Source of the DNA: Multifurca ochricompacta
Lineage: Eukaryota > Basidiomycota > Agaricomycetes > Russulales > Russulaceae
Direction of reading: 5' to 3'
Assembly: GCA_022496185.1 (NCBI GenBank)
Contig: WTXG01000023.1
Location: 248,001 to 312,000, forward strand
DNA length: 64,000 nucleotides
The notes under the pieces were generated by a model. The model did no database searches. It was not told the origin of the DNA and was given only the letters and a program-made list of their open reading frames with translations. This document shows, piece after piece, positions 45,575 to 56,900 of this stretch. Positions within the stretch are counted from its first letter, which is position 1. Every line of letters starts with the position of its first letter. The position numbers and the translations under genes were made by a program.

Positions 45575-47177
45575 ATGCCAAACATTCCAGTCAACTCACA
45601 AATTTTTGACCTCGCTTTTCACCCGAATTCTAACGTAGTATATACCGGTCTTCTCAATGGAAAGGTCAAAGCGTTCACTTATGATGACAACGGGGTACAT
45701 TCCACGGCTTTTGACTTGCGCATCTCAAAGCTATCATGTCGTGGCCTCGCTATAAACCCAGATGGCTCATCTCTTTATGCAGTAGGAAAGAACAGAACCC
45801 TTCAGTGCGTTGCCACCACTCAGTATCATGTAAAACCTAATATACTATTTTTTTGTTTACGCGGCTCGGTGTATAGTGTCATTGACACCACCACGGCGAC
45901 AGTGTCCGAGACGCGTCAATGTGTGCACGAGTGAGTGCTACGGCACACGAGGCTGGTAAAGTGTCCATAAACCCAGTGTGCTCCTTCTGCAGCGCTCCCA
46001 TCAACCGCGTTGCGCATCCTACCCCGCGCCTCCTTGCCACCGGAGACGATGATGGAATGATCAAGGTGGGCTATAGCGCTTTGCTCCTCGTCTAACGATC
46101 AAATGTAGAGTGAGAAGCAAAGCTGTGGGACCCAAGGAAACAGGATGCCATTCGCAGATATACGCAACACTTCGACTTCATCTCGGATTTCATGTGGTTG
46201 CAGACAAGAAGCAGCTCGTCGCGACAAGGTGCGCAGTTGGCCCCCTTTTTGTTTTCCCAATGCTCCGTGGATGAAGCCATGTGTCCAGTGGCGACGGTAC
46301 CCTATCTGTCATGGACGTGCGCTCAACAAAATCCGAGCCGTTTGCACACTCCGAAAATCAAGAAGATGAACTGTTGTCCATTGTGCCGTTCAAAGGGTGA
46401 TTATCACATTCCTCTTTCCTCTCGTCCGACTCTCCCTCCTCCGCCCCACTTCCTTGCCGCGCCGCTTATCTGACAACATAGGGGAACAAAAATAGCTGTG
46501 GGCACCCAGCTTGGCATGATTTCCATCTTCAACCGCAACAAAGGTTGGGGAGACTGCGTCGACCGCGTGCCAGGGTGAGCTATACGCTATCTCCGCTTCT
46601 ATCACACAGCCAACGCAACGCGCGTTGCATTTCAGGCACCCGCACTCCATCGACGCCCTCTGCACACTTCCCTCTGCCTACCCCTCTTCTCACAACACTA
46701 TCCTGACGGGCTCTTCTGACGGGCTCTTGCGAGTCATTGAGCTTCTGCCAACCCGCCTTGTCGGTGTCATCGCAGACCACGGGGATTTCCCCATCGAGCG
46801 TATTGCTATTGACCGTGCTGGTGAGGGTCGATGGGTCGGGAGTGTCGGGCATGACGAGGTGCTACGGATGACGGATTTGCGGGAAGTTTTCGAGGACGAG
46901 GGTGGCGGGCAAAGGCAGTGGATGAAGATGGGAGAGGGACGCTTCAGTTGATGAGGAGGTCGAGGTGACTCCCCTCCCACTAAAGAAGAGTTGGGCTGCA
47001 GAAGGGGACGAGCAAGAACCCGCGAGCGCGAGGAAGGAAGACGAAGAGTCTGGCAATGTATCCGACGCACCCAAGCCGAAGAGGCGGAAGAAAGAAAAAG
47101 GTGATCTCAAGGGGCGGCCGCACAAAAGGGGGAGGAATCAGGTGGATGCTAGTCCGTCGTTCTTCTCAGACTTGTGA
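45575..47177 (+). CDS. JIP5: WD40 protein JIP5/WDR55, ribosome biogenesis
   Basis: Start ATG at 45575 (MPNIPVNSQIFDLAFHPNSN), stop TGA at 47175-47177. WD repeats visible in order: VVYTGLLNGKVKAFTYDDNG, LSCRGLAINPDGSSLYAVGK, INRVAHPTPRLLATGDDDGM joined to LWDPRKQDAIRRYTQHFDFI, then KKQLVATS joined to GDGTLSVMDVRS, ELLSIVPFKG, GTKIAVGTQLGMISIFNRNK, and TILTGSSDGLLRVIELLPTR. The C-terminal tail is acidic then Lys-rich (KPKRRKKEKGDLKGRPHKRG), typical of nucleolar proteins of this family. At about 46197-46200 the frame moves by -1 between SDFMW and ADKKQLVATS with no intron possible; one extra T in the GGTTG context repairs it. JIP5/WDR55 acts in pre-60S ribosome maturation in the nucleolus. Confidence 0.9.
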
Positions 47178-47989
47178 GACAGTGCCTGGATTCATCCCTA
47201 CTCACGCTGCCCTCCTGTAAACCTTGCGAGGAAGGGAGGGAACCGTACTTTCACTTCACCCAACGGAGTTCTAATCGACGCACGGCCAGCGGCCGCATAA
47301 CGAGCTGCCTCCTATATCACATAGGACGCCTCATGTGCGCGCGCATCTGACATTTCAGTAGGCCCGCTTGACGGATATGTGGTAGCTCATTGCTAGAATG
47401 AATATCTGGTAGCCCAGGTATCTGAGCCCCAACACAGAAAGAGATGCCATGAGTAACAGACATGGTAGTTCTCATTTACATTCTTCCATTCGATGCGACG
47501 ATGACAATCGTACCACGCCGAGATTTCTATCAGGTCATCTCCAGAGAGCTTTAACTGATAACTTCAAGCCAGTATAACACCTAGCAGTGCACGGAGATAT
47601 TGCAGCCGCCGCAAGATGTGCTTGTCCAAGACATGACCGATTTTGTCATCCGCAGGTCAAACGTAAGGGAAACCCCAAGTCCGTAAAGGTGACCGACCCA
47701 GGGTCAGCGGGTGCCGCACAATGATGGGCTGCGTACCCTATGGGATGCCTGTACTATTCCGATCGTGATCCTTCGGCTTACTCCCGCCTCACGAGGGGAA
47801 TGCACGCCGATTACTCCAAGAAGCCTTACCCCAGTCGTGGAGACACCGCTAAGATAGAAGAAGTGCTTGAGAGACAGTTCCGCAAACCAACAGCATGCAA
47901 AAGATTGTGAAGTGCCTCCAAAGCACCTATAAGGTACGACGTAAAAACAAGAGGTGTTGCGTTGCGGAGTAACTCGATCACAAAGCATA
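47178..47989. other. Intergenic, 0.8 kb
   Basis: Between the JIP5 stop and the Asterix-gene stop (convergent). A minus frame of about 90 codons at 47704-47988 has no motif support. Nothing else is seen. Confidence 0.5.
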
Positions 47990-48547
47990 CTAGTTCAACG
48001 GGACTTGTCTAAGTGGGCTCGAAGCGGTAGCTGAACCTGGTTTGAGGAAGAGGGGAAGATATGCTGCGATGAGGGCAGTAAAACCCAAGCTGTGACAGAA
48101 AGAAGACGTTCAGCACCGCGAGCGAGACACGAGGGTAAAGGACGGACATCAGATTGCCGATGGGCGGTGTACCCCCCTCTTTAGTGCGGAGTGGATGCTG
48201 ATTGATCCATGCGCTTGCACCAAGAATGAGAGAGGGCCAAGCTAGAATCCTGTGCAGCATGTGTTGCGTGAGTAAAAAATGGTGATAGGGTATAGAGATG
48301 GGATCGAAGAAAATGACCTATTCCGGGTGACCATGATGAGACCTGCGAGAAACATGCCTGAGGTCGCCAAGCCGTCTGTTGAAAAGAAGTGAGAAAAAAA
48401 ATAGGAAGAAAGTGAATAAAAATAAAATAAAATAGTGATATGAATTAGTTTAACGAATGAATGCTAACCGACGTTATCTTGTCCTCTCCATGTTCTTGGG
48501 ATTATAAATTTTGTTTCGAGTGAAGGGTCGCGTGGGTCGTCTAGCAT
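47990..48547 (-). CDS. Asterix/UPF0139-family ER membrane protein (PAT complex)
   Basis: Four small exons, 48547-48469, 48375-48318, 48249-48148 and 48089-47990, join in phase into 112 residues. The start MLDDPRDPSLETKFIIPRTW has the DPRxP-type entry seen in Asterix (WDR83OS). Three hydrophobic segments follow: GLATSGMFLAGLIMV, ILAWPSLILGASAWINQ and LGFTALIAAYLPLFLKP. The loop NQHPLRTKEGG between the second and third is characteristic of fungal members. In animals Asterix pairs with CCDC47 in the PAT complex, an intramembrane chaperone for multi-pass proteins at the ER translocon. The same role here is inferred. Such split small genes are easily missed; the last intron uses a GTCCGT donor. 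It faces the F-box gene head to head. Confidence 0.85.
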
Positions 48548-48692
48548 CGATGTTTGAATGAAAAAGGGAAAGGAGAAGGAGAAGAGAAGGAGTGACCAAC
48601 TGACCCATCATCCCATTCCCATTCCATTCTCATTCTCATTCATCGACCGACAACTCTCTCACTCTCACAACTCACACCCACTCATTCACTTT
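48548..48692. promoter_or_regulatory. Short bidirectional promoter, Asterix / F-box-WD40
   Basis: 145 bp of purine/pyrimidine-skewed sequence (GGAAAAGGAGAAGG and CATTCTCATTC runs) between the two start codons. An upstream ATG at 48558 is in frame with the F-box gene, but it lies only 11 bp from the opposite start, so the ATG at 48693 is preferred. Confidence 0.5.
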
Positions 48693-51005
48693 ATGAGAAT
48701 ACCCTCGACAACATCAAGTACTACAACTAATCGCCGAATATTTCATCCTTTGGTCATACCAACGTCAACATACACGTCGTTACAGTTCGGCGTTCAATCA
48801 TCCAGTTCATTAACAACGGCATCATCTTACCCGGACGACAACAATTCCGATGATTTCGACATCATCGATAGTTCCCCATTCTCTGTACCGCATTCAATGA
48901 CAGTCACAAGGCCTCCCTCTCCCTCTTTCTCTTTTGACTTTTCCGTAATCAGCACGCCCAGCCCTAGTCCAGATCGTAACACTTTCCCTTCTGTATCCCT
49001 CACTACCTCACCTTGGCCTGGAACCTCTACCAGGGACAAGCGTTATAATACTATTCACAACTCTCCCCCCTCCTATCACGCTCTTCCGGCTTCCAGTCAT
49101 CGGACAACACAGACCAGTAAATCCATGAAATGTTTGATCCCTCGCCTCTGGGGTGCGCTTTCCTCTCCAACGCGCAAGGGTAGACGTAAACCTGCCCGTC
49201 GTAAAACCTACGCAATGCCTTCCAACTTCAGTTATGCCGACCTTCAGCCTCTAGATGGGGAAGAGGGTGAGCTCATTGATGAGGCATGCTACGTGGATTA
49301 CGGTGACGTTGTGCAGTCCCCTCCGAAATTCGCCGGTCCGTCTCCCCTCTTTCTGTTGTTGTTAGTCTCTTCCTAAATCTGTAGTTTTCTAGACCTCTTG
49401 TCTCGACTCCCACCTGAAGTCGCCATATACGCCCTATGTTTCCTTGACCTTTCGTCCATAATAGTCTGCCAGAGCGTTTCACGCAGATGGAACATTCTGG
49501 CTAACGACAGTGCCGTCTGGCGGGAGCTTTTTTACCGCCGCCAGGGGTGGGAGATCAATCTTGAACGTGCCGTTGCGCGAGGTTGGACACACCCTGCCTT
49601 GGAACAACTTGCGGAGAGCCCTACTAGTCCTACATCCTCCCCGGAGAGCACAAGGGGTCAGACCCTTGGGCGCAGTATGTTCAGTGGATCCACACCCTCC
49701 TCCGCAGCCATACATACTGAGAGCCTCGACGTTCTCGCACGCCCACCCATACCTGTACACCCTTTCCCACATGCTCTGTCGCCCTGGAGCCCCGAACATC
49801 CCAGTGACACAAACCTTCCACGCTCTGCGTCTGTGCATGCGCCGCTGTTCCTCCCTTGGCGAGATTATATCAGACCCGTTCTGCCTTGGACGCTCGTTGG
49901 ACTGGAGGTGTCGTTCACCCCATGCACCTGAGGGGGCATGCCGACAGCGTCTATTGTCTTGAATTTGACAGCAAGCGAATCATCTCTGGCTCGCGTGATC
50001 AGACTATCAAGGCATGGGATATTCGGACTGGGCGCTGCTTGGGCACTTTCAGGGGTCACTACGGAAGTGTCCTCTGTCTTAAGTTCGAAAAGATTGGGAC
50101 ATCAAAGAAGGCGGGAGGAAGGGCTTCATGGTCAGTGGTAGTAGCGACCGAAGAGCGTGTGTGTGGGACATATGGATCGGGGAGGGTGGCCAGGTGCGTG
50201 CAGAAGTGAGGGCAGTGTTGAAAGGGCACTTAGATGGTGTGCTCGACCTTCGCGTTGACGATCAGTGGGTCGTAAGCTGGTAAGTGGAATCTTTATCCTG
50301 GCTTTCGAAGCAGTAACTAACCATCCGACAGCTCAAAGGATACAAAGATTCGCGTGTGGAACCGCGAAACCCTTGAGTTGCACCGCACACTTTCAGGACA
50401 TGAAGGTCCTGTCAATGCCATTGGGCTGCAGAACGGGCTCATCGTGAGCGCCAGCGGGGACACAAAGATGATGCTGTGGGACATCGAACGGGGTACCTGC
50501 TTACGCACATTTGATGGGCATGACCGCGGGCTTGCTTGTATCGAATTCAAGGTACATCTGTCTTTTACGAGTATTTCCTGTCTGCCGACATGCTCATGAT
50601 TGGCGATGCAAGGACAATTACATCGTTTCCGGCTCAAGTGATTGCAAAATTAAGGTGTGGAATGCAACGACAGGCGAATGTATACGTACGCTTATAGGGC
50701 ACGACGCTCTCGTGCGTGCCCTCGCACTCGATCCCGCTTCAGGACGCCTCGTCAGCGCGAGCTATGACAAGACAGTCAAGGTATGGGACCTTCGGACGGG
50801 GCGTCTGGTGCAGCAGTTCAGACGGCACCATCTCGGCCATATCTTTGACGTCAAGTTTGATGATCATCGAATCGTTAGGTCTGTCACATTTAATGTCTTT
50901 ACCCTGCCCATGATGCTGATCACGTGTGGGGTTTAGTACGTCGCACGATCAAAGGATCGTTGTCTGGACTTCACGCAGAACCTTGACACTGCATTGTTTT
51001 CATGA
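48693..51005 (+). CDS. F-box/WD40 protein (SCF substrate receptor, Cdc4/Met30 class)
   Basis: Exon 1 (48693-49335) encodes a Ser/Thr-rich N-terminus ending PPKFA, spliced to the F-box DLLSRLPPEVAIYALCFLDL and SVSRRWNILANDSAVWRELF. A linker leads to seven WD40 repeats, including HADSVYCLEFDSKRIISGSR, SVLCLKFEK, DGVLDLRVDDQWVVS, LSGHEGPVNAIGLQNGLIVS, DNYIVSGSSDCKIKVWNATT, GRLVSASYDKTVKVWDLRTG and STSHDQRIVVW. The end FTQNLDTALFS is typical of the class. Three -1 frame changes have no possible intron: about 49864-49867 (WRD to LYQTRSALDARW, in a TT run), about 50110-50123 (KAGG to KGFMVSGSSDRRACVWD) and about 50967 (VVW to FTQNLD, in a GG run). Each is repaired by one base. Such proteins bind Skp1 through the F-box and present (often phosphorylated) targets for ubiquitination. 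The target is unknown. Confidence 0.9.
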
Positions 51006-51421
51006 GGTGATTTCATATTCTCACATTGTATCGCCTACTATTGCTGCTTCTCCTGGCACGAACATTCATTTCATTGTTACATATATACCCTTGTGTTTCC
51101 CACTCCCCGACATTTTGTTTTCATTTTCGATCAAGCAATCCTTGGACACTCAAAAGGCCATCTGTTGTCACCTCGCTTCGCCACAATACCTTGTTTTCGT
51201 ATTTCTATCCCTTTGCTGGCTATCATATGAGTGGTGCGTACATAATTCGCATAGTCTTGTACTGTTGTTGCAAAACTTCCCTTCCTTCCTCTTCCTTGTT
51301 GATGAGAATGTGAGATCATGTGATCAATGAGCGTACCACCACCGGAACGGATCTTTCAATTCAGTTTTAGTTTGTAGTTTGTAGTTTGGTTCAGTCATCT
51401 GAACACTTGCTCTCTGATTCC
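51006..51421. other. Intergenic, 0.4 kb
   Basis: Holds the 3' UTR of the F-box gene and the promoter of the ALDH gene. A long plus frame continues past 51005 only because of the -1 shift in the F-box gene. No separate gene is supported. Confidence 0.6.
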
Positions 51422-53621
51422 ATGTTACTCGCCCGGAGGACATTCGCACTCGGAACATTTTCTGTCACGCAACTATCGCGTCGTCTCTCGAGTAGGGCCT
51501 CTGCTGTACTAGGCGCATTAGACATTCCGACTACCCTGACTGAGCTGCCTGGCGTCTACGATGGAGATTGGAAAGGGTCTGGTGAGGTATTTCAGAGCAT
51601 TTGCCCGACAACTGGAGAGGTCCTAGCGAATGTCAAGTCTGTGGGTGTTTTATATTTCCCTCTTGGGTCTTTGCGCATTGGTGGTCCTGGGTATTAAAAT
51701 GTTGGCATGCTATCACTACCGCCAGGCATCGCCAGCAGAGCTTCATGGTGCACTGGAGAGGACTAGGGAAGCCTACGTTTATCTCAGAAGCGTACCTGCG
51801 CCCAGAAGAGGTGAGATTATCCGCCAGATTCGGGAGGCTCTGGCTGCCAAGGTTCGCGCATGTCACATGAACGTCGCGATCGCATTGTGCATTACTCTTT
51901 TCACAGCGCGAGGAGCTCGGTGCGCTCGTATCGCTCGAGATGGGTAAGATTCGTTCGGAGGGGGTCGGTGAGGTTCAAGAATTCGTCGACATTGTAAGTT
52001 GGTGTTGGATTGGCGAGGCGGTTACATTTATGAACGTTCATTCGTAGTGTGACTACGCAGTTGGGCTTTCCAGGATAATGAACGGAAGGGTGATCAACTC
52101 TGAGAGGCCAGGCCACACCATTCTTGAAGGTAAGATTACGACCCTCGCCCTTTTTTCATTTGTCATCCATCTTCTGCATACAGTTCCAAATCCCCTTGGC
52201 GTCCTGGGTGTTCTGTCTGCGTTTAACTTTCCCGTGGCTGTATATGGCTGGTATTGACCCTTCGTGATAAGTCGAGTTCAAAAAAGGATGAACCGCATGA
52301 ATCCAGGAATCTCTCAATTTCGATGGCAGCGGGTAACGCGACCATATGGAAGCCTTCCCCCAGCACCCCGTTATGTTCTATCGCGGTCACGAAAATAGTC
52401 TCTAGTGTGTTGGAGAAGAACGGTATACCCGGCGCCGTCGCCGGCCTTGTCACGGGTGGAAAAGACGTCGGGGAGGCTCTAGTACAAAGCCGGGAAGTAG
52501 ACATGAGTACGTATCCCCCAATCGTAATCACACGGAAAAGAACCCAATCTCGGTTCCCAGTCTCTTTCACCGGGAGTGAGAATGTTGGCAGAGTGGTCGG
52601 AAAGAACGTCCAGTCTAGATTCGGTAAAGTTCTACTGGAGCTTGGCGGGAACAATGGTTCGCCCCATACCGTTTCTCGATTACATGCTTCCAAATGTTGA
52701 TGCGGAGCTTCATCAGCCGCGATCGTCATGCCTGACGCAGACCTCTCACTCGCTGTGCCAGCCGTCTTCTTTGGCTCTGTTGGCACAGCCGGCCAACGCT
52801 GCACTTCCACGCGCCGGCTTTACCTCCACCGTTCCATCGCCCCAGAATTCCTCTCGCGCTTGCAAAAGCTTTACGCATCCTTGAAGCCCGGCGACCCTCT
52901 GGATCCAAGTACGCTCCTTGGCCCCTTGCACACACCTGTCGCTCTCGACATCTACAATGGCGCCATCACTGAACTGAAAGCAGCCGGCGCGGATATTCTC
53001 GCTGGCGGCGGGCGATACGACGGCCTGCCGTCGCCGCTGAACCAAGGAAACTTTGTGCGCCCGACTATCGCGATTCCCAAGTCTGGAACTTCGAGCGCGC
53101 TATGGGCGACGGAGCGCTTTGCCCCAGTGCTCTACGTCGCGGAGTTTGACGAGCTCGAGCAGGCGATTGCTTGGAATAATGCTGTGCCTCAGGGATTGTC
53201 CAGCAGTCTTTGGACGCGTGATATGCGTAACGTTGGCAGGTGGATCGGCCCTACCGGTTCGGACGCAGGAATTGTCAACGTAGGTTTTTCCCAGACAAGT
53301 TGGCTGGTTCATGTCTTTGACGCATTCGCCCCTCCCCCCCCATCCCACCCTCTCTCCCTCTCTCTCTCTCCCTTGTTCGCAGGTCAACGTAGGCACGAGT
53401 GGTGCAGAGATTGGCGCCGCATTCGGCGGTAACAAGGCCAGTCGTCCTACGTCTATTTTTGTGGGTGGCCCTATTGACACGCTTGCCATCATCAGAGCAC
53501 TGGTTGGGGTCGTGAATCTGGCGGCGATGCCTGGAAGCAGTATGTACGCTGGAGCGCATGCACTATCAACTTTTCCGATGAGGCCCCCCTCGCCCAAGGC
53601 GTCAACTTCACCCCATCATGA
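51422..53621 (+). CDS. ALDH7-like aldehyde dehydrogenase, mitochondrial
   Basis: Start ATG at 51422 with a basic, hydroxylated leader ([20 protein letters not shown]), a likely mitochondrial presequence. Stop TGA at 53619-53621. About eight exons. Recognisable blocks in order: [96 protein letters not shown] (general base Glu), [20 protein letters not shown] (catalytic Cys), and the C-terminal [20 protein letters not shown] with [15 protein letters not shown]. These fit antiquitin (ALDH7A1-like) NAD-dependent dehydrogenases, which oxidise semialdehydes such as alpha-aminoadipic semialdehyde. The substrate in fungi is not certain. The last intron (53437-53495) best fits GC..AG borders, joining FGGNK to STGWGRE. 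Confidence 0.92.
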
Positions 53622-53933
53622 CCTTGTGCTATCGCCAAAAAGCCAACTCGGGTCGAGCACGCAAAATGTTACATTTTCTTTTGTGTGTGCCGTCGGGTGG
53701 GCACATTACGGGGGGCATACAGTCTACAAGAAAAGCTATAATAAATCACATTTACGATGCAGTGCGAGAGCCAGCGTGAGCGAATGAACGATAGATGATA
53801 CAAATCCGCAATCGCGTAGTGAACCCATGAAAAAGAGATGACAACCAGCAACGACGAAGAGGAAGAGAGGAGAGGGTATGCGAGATACATAAGTGACGTG
53901 TAAGTAATGCTTGGAAGGGGTGCTCTGTCCGTT
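53622..53933. other. Intergenic between convergent genes
   Basis: About 310 bp holding the 3' ends of the ALDH gene and SET1. No gene seen. Confidence 0.6.
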
Positions 53934-56900
53934 CTAGTTGAGGTACCCACGACATTTAGCGGAACCACAGAGACAAGGAATCTTATCCTGCTCAATCGGG
54001 AAGTGATAATCTGTGTTACAGAGTGCGTCAATTTCGGAGCCTATAGAATAAGATGATGGCCGCAGTGCTCTCCGTACCGTAAGTTATCTCATCGCCGAGC
54101 TCGATGTCCTGCTTGGCATAGATGACAATCTTCTTCTCACCATTAATGGTAATGATCTTGGCAGTGCAATTGGGATCGCATGAATGGTTAATCAACCGCC
54201 TAATGTGAGATACAAGGAGGAGGGGGTGGGAAGCACGAGGTGACAGGTGAGATTTAGACACAATAATAAAGGCAACAACGACACGTACCCTAGGTTTCCC
54301 TTCTTTGTGGCATCCACCACCAAATCCTCGTCGATGCGGAACAAATAACTGCTGCCGATGCCCTGCCGTTCGTATGCCTTCTCGCGCTTATCTGCCACTT
54401 GTGCACGGATGACCTCTCCGACGTATTCAATGACCATTTCTCCGCGAGAGATGCGCTCCATCGCGTACAGGCCCCAGTCATGAATCGGCGAGCGTGCAAA
54501 TCGCAGGTGTTTCTTGCGAGTCTGCAGCTGGTTGAACTTGATCGATAGCTCCGCCGCAGCTGTTTCGCCCTTGGAAAGTGCCATAGCACGTTGCACCTGA
54601 TTAATCTCCTCCAAACCCTGCGCCTGCCGCCGCGCGTTTGCACGGTTCGAACGTGAGGACGTCATCGTAGGCTTAGGCTGCTGCGTCTGCGCTTCGGCGG
54701 GGTCAGCTGCGGCGCCGCGGGTTGCGTACTGTGCGACATATGCAGACTTTTCGGCGTGCGAGATCTTGTAATAGCCTTCTGTACGGGCAGAGCCAGTCAG
54801 ATGAACGCGGAATGGAGGGGGAGATTCTGGATCGGGAACAGGTGTTGGCGCCGGTTCTGGAAGAGGAAGGCCCATGGACTCCGCAGCGCGAGGCGGGCGA
54901 AGTACAAGTCTTCATCGTCCTCACACAGACCAGGCCCATAAGGATCGGAGGGGGGGTCGGAAGTCTGGGCTTCGGTTTAAGCGCAGGCGACCGCGGTGGA
55001 GACACAGAAGAGGGTCGATCGGCGGGAGTAAAGTGAAGGTGAGCGACTGCAGGCGCGGCAAAGTCATGATCATCGGGTAATACGAATTGGTCTATGGGCG
55101 TCTCAGCATCAGCCTTTTTAACTGGCCGTGCCTTGACTTTTGACGTCGTTCTTCTCTTAACCTCTGCCGTCGGCTGTAACCGTTTCGCCGAGACGATGGG
55201 GACGGGGATTTCAATGATCTCAACCAGGTCCTTCTCGTCCCCAGCCACACCCTTTGTTTTCTTGGCCGCAGGCTCGTCTTCCTCATTATCCTTTACCAAC
55301 GCTCTCTTTCGCTCTTCTCCAGAAGCGGGAGCAAGAGGGGTTGCAGGAGCAGGAGGGAGCAGCCCAAGCTCTTCTTGCTCTCCTTCAGACTCAATTCCAG
55401 TGACGAGCGACTGGTCCTCTTTCTTCCGCTTCTTTTTCGGAGGAGCGAAAGCTTCCGTCTGTTCAACAGCCTTCTCTTCGACCTCTGTTCCTGCTCCGAC
55501 ATCTAGAGTTGGCGCGGGCTTAGCCTCTTCTCTCGTGCGCTTGTTCGCTTTCTTAAATGATAGACCTTTGAGTCCCGCGCCAGCCCCGAAAAGAGGCACC
55601 TCCGCGCTAGACTTGCCATCTGCCACAGCTGGCACGGTATTGATCTTAACCGCCGCGGCGCTACGCTTGTGGTCGGCTACTAGCCTCCGCAAGCGCATGG
55701 AGATGAGGCGCTCGACGATGTCCTTCTCGAGCAAATGCCGCAGCTCCTTCCTGATTACTTGACTTGCCTCCTCCACTAGTTCTGCGTCACTCCAACTCGA
55801 CTTAGCCGCGGGTGCGTGGGTGGATGAAGGCGGTGGGTGCACAGTGAGCGTGACCGAGTGGTGGGTAAGCGAACGCATGTTGAGAACCATGGCGGCGCGG
55901 CGGGCGATCCCCGCGGCCTTGAAGGTGACATACCAACCCGTGTGGTCTCGCAACACCTTTCAATACCAAAACGAAGGTAAACATGAAAGAAAGAAATGAC
56001 GTGGCAGGGCGCATGAGTCATTGTCTCTTTCAACTATGAGGAAAACTAGGCAAGCGCACCTGGTCGACCTGGAACTCCCTAACGAATGCCCGAACGTCCT
56101 CCTCTGTCACAGCACCTCCCAAAAGTCCACCATTCCCATCAATCTTCACGTGTTCATGCTGATTCCCCGCCAGGGACTCAAGCACGACCTCGCGCTGACG
56201 CGTCTGCGCGTTCCGACTCGACTGCCCTGGTCTACGCAAGACAGGAGACGGGGAGCGCGAGCGCGACCGTGAACGTGAACGTGAGTGAGGTGGCGAATAA
56301 TGATCGACGGCCATGGGTATTCGATTCCGCCCACCGCGTCTGCCACGAGATGACGGCGGCGGACGCAGATTGGGTATGGGCGTCGAGTCAGCAGACGTTC
56401 CACCCGTATGTGGGGTCGCGTGATGCGTGTTTGCTGCCGCCCGCCTCGCCTTGACCAATGTCGGCGGTGGCCGGCGCGCGCGACCGCTCATAGGACCCAA
56501 TGGCCCGCCGGTGAAGCTGCCATTCGTTTGTGGACCTGCTGAGGGTGTGGCTGGCTTGGGTGGGAGACCATGTCCGGAGCCAAGAGGCGGGAGGCTTGAT
56601 GTGGTGGGTGGCGTCGACGCGCTAGCTGGCGTGCGGAGGTGCAACGAAGTAGATGACGCGTGCGTGTTGAAATGCGAGCCGTGCCAAGGAGTTGGTGGTG
56701 TCTGCAAGCTCGACTGGCCATGTGTGGGCAAGGATGTCGGACGCTTCAACCTTTTGCGTTCGTCAAGTTCATGTAATACTGCGCGCAGCCGCTTGCGCTC
56801 GCCGTCGAATACGACCTTGATCTCAAAGTCTTCCCCGCCTACGTTGAGCCCCAACAAGGCAGGGCCAAGCTTACGACCGTGCTCGCGCTCGACGCACCGG

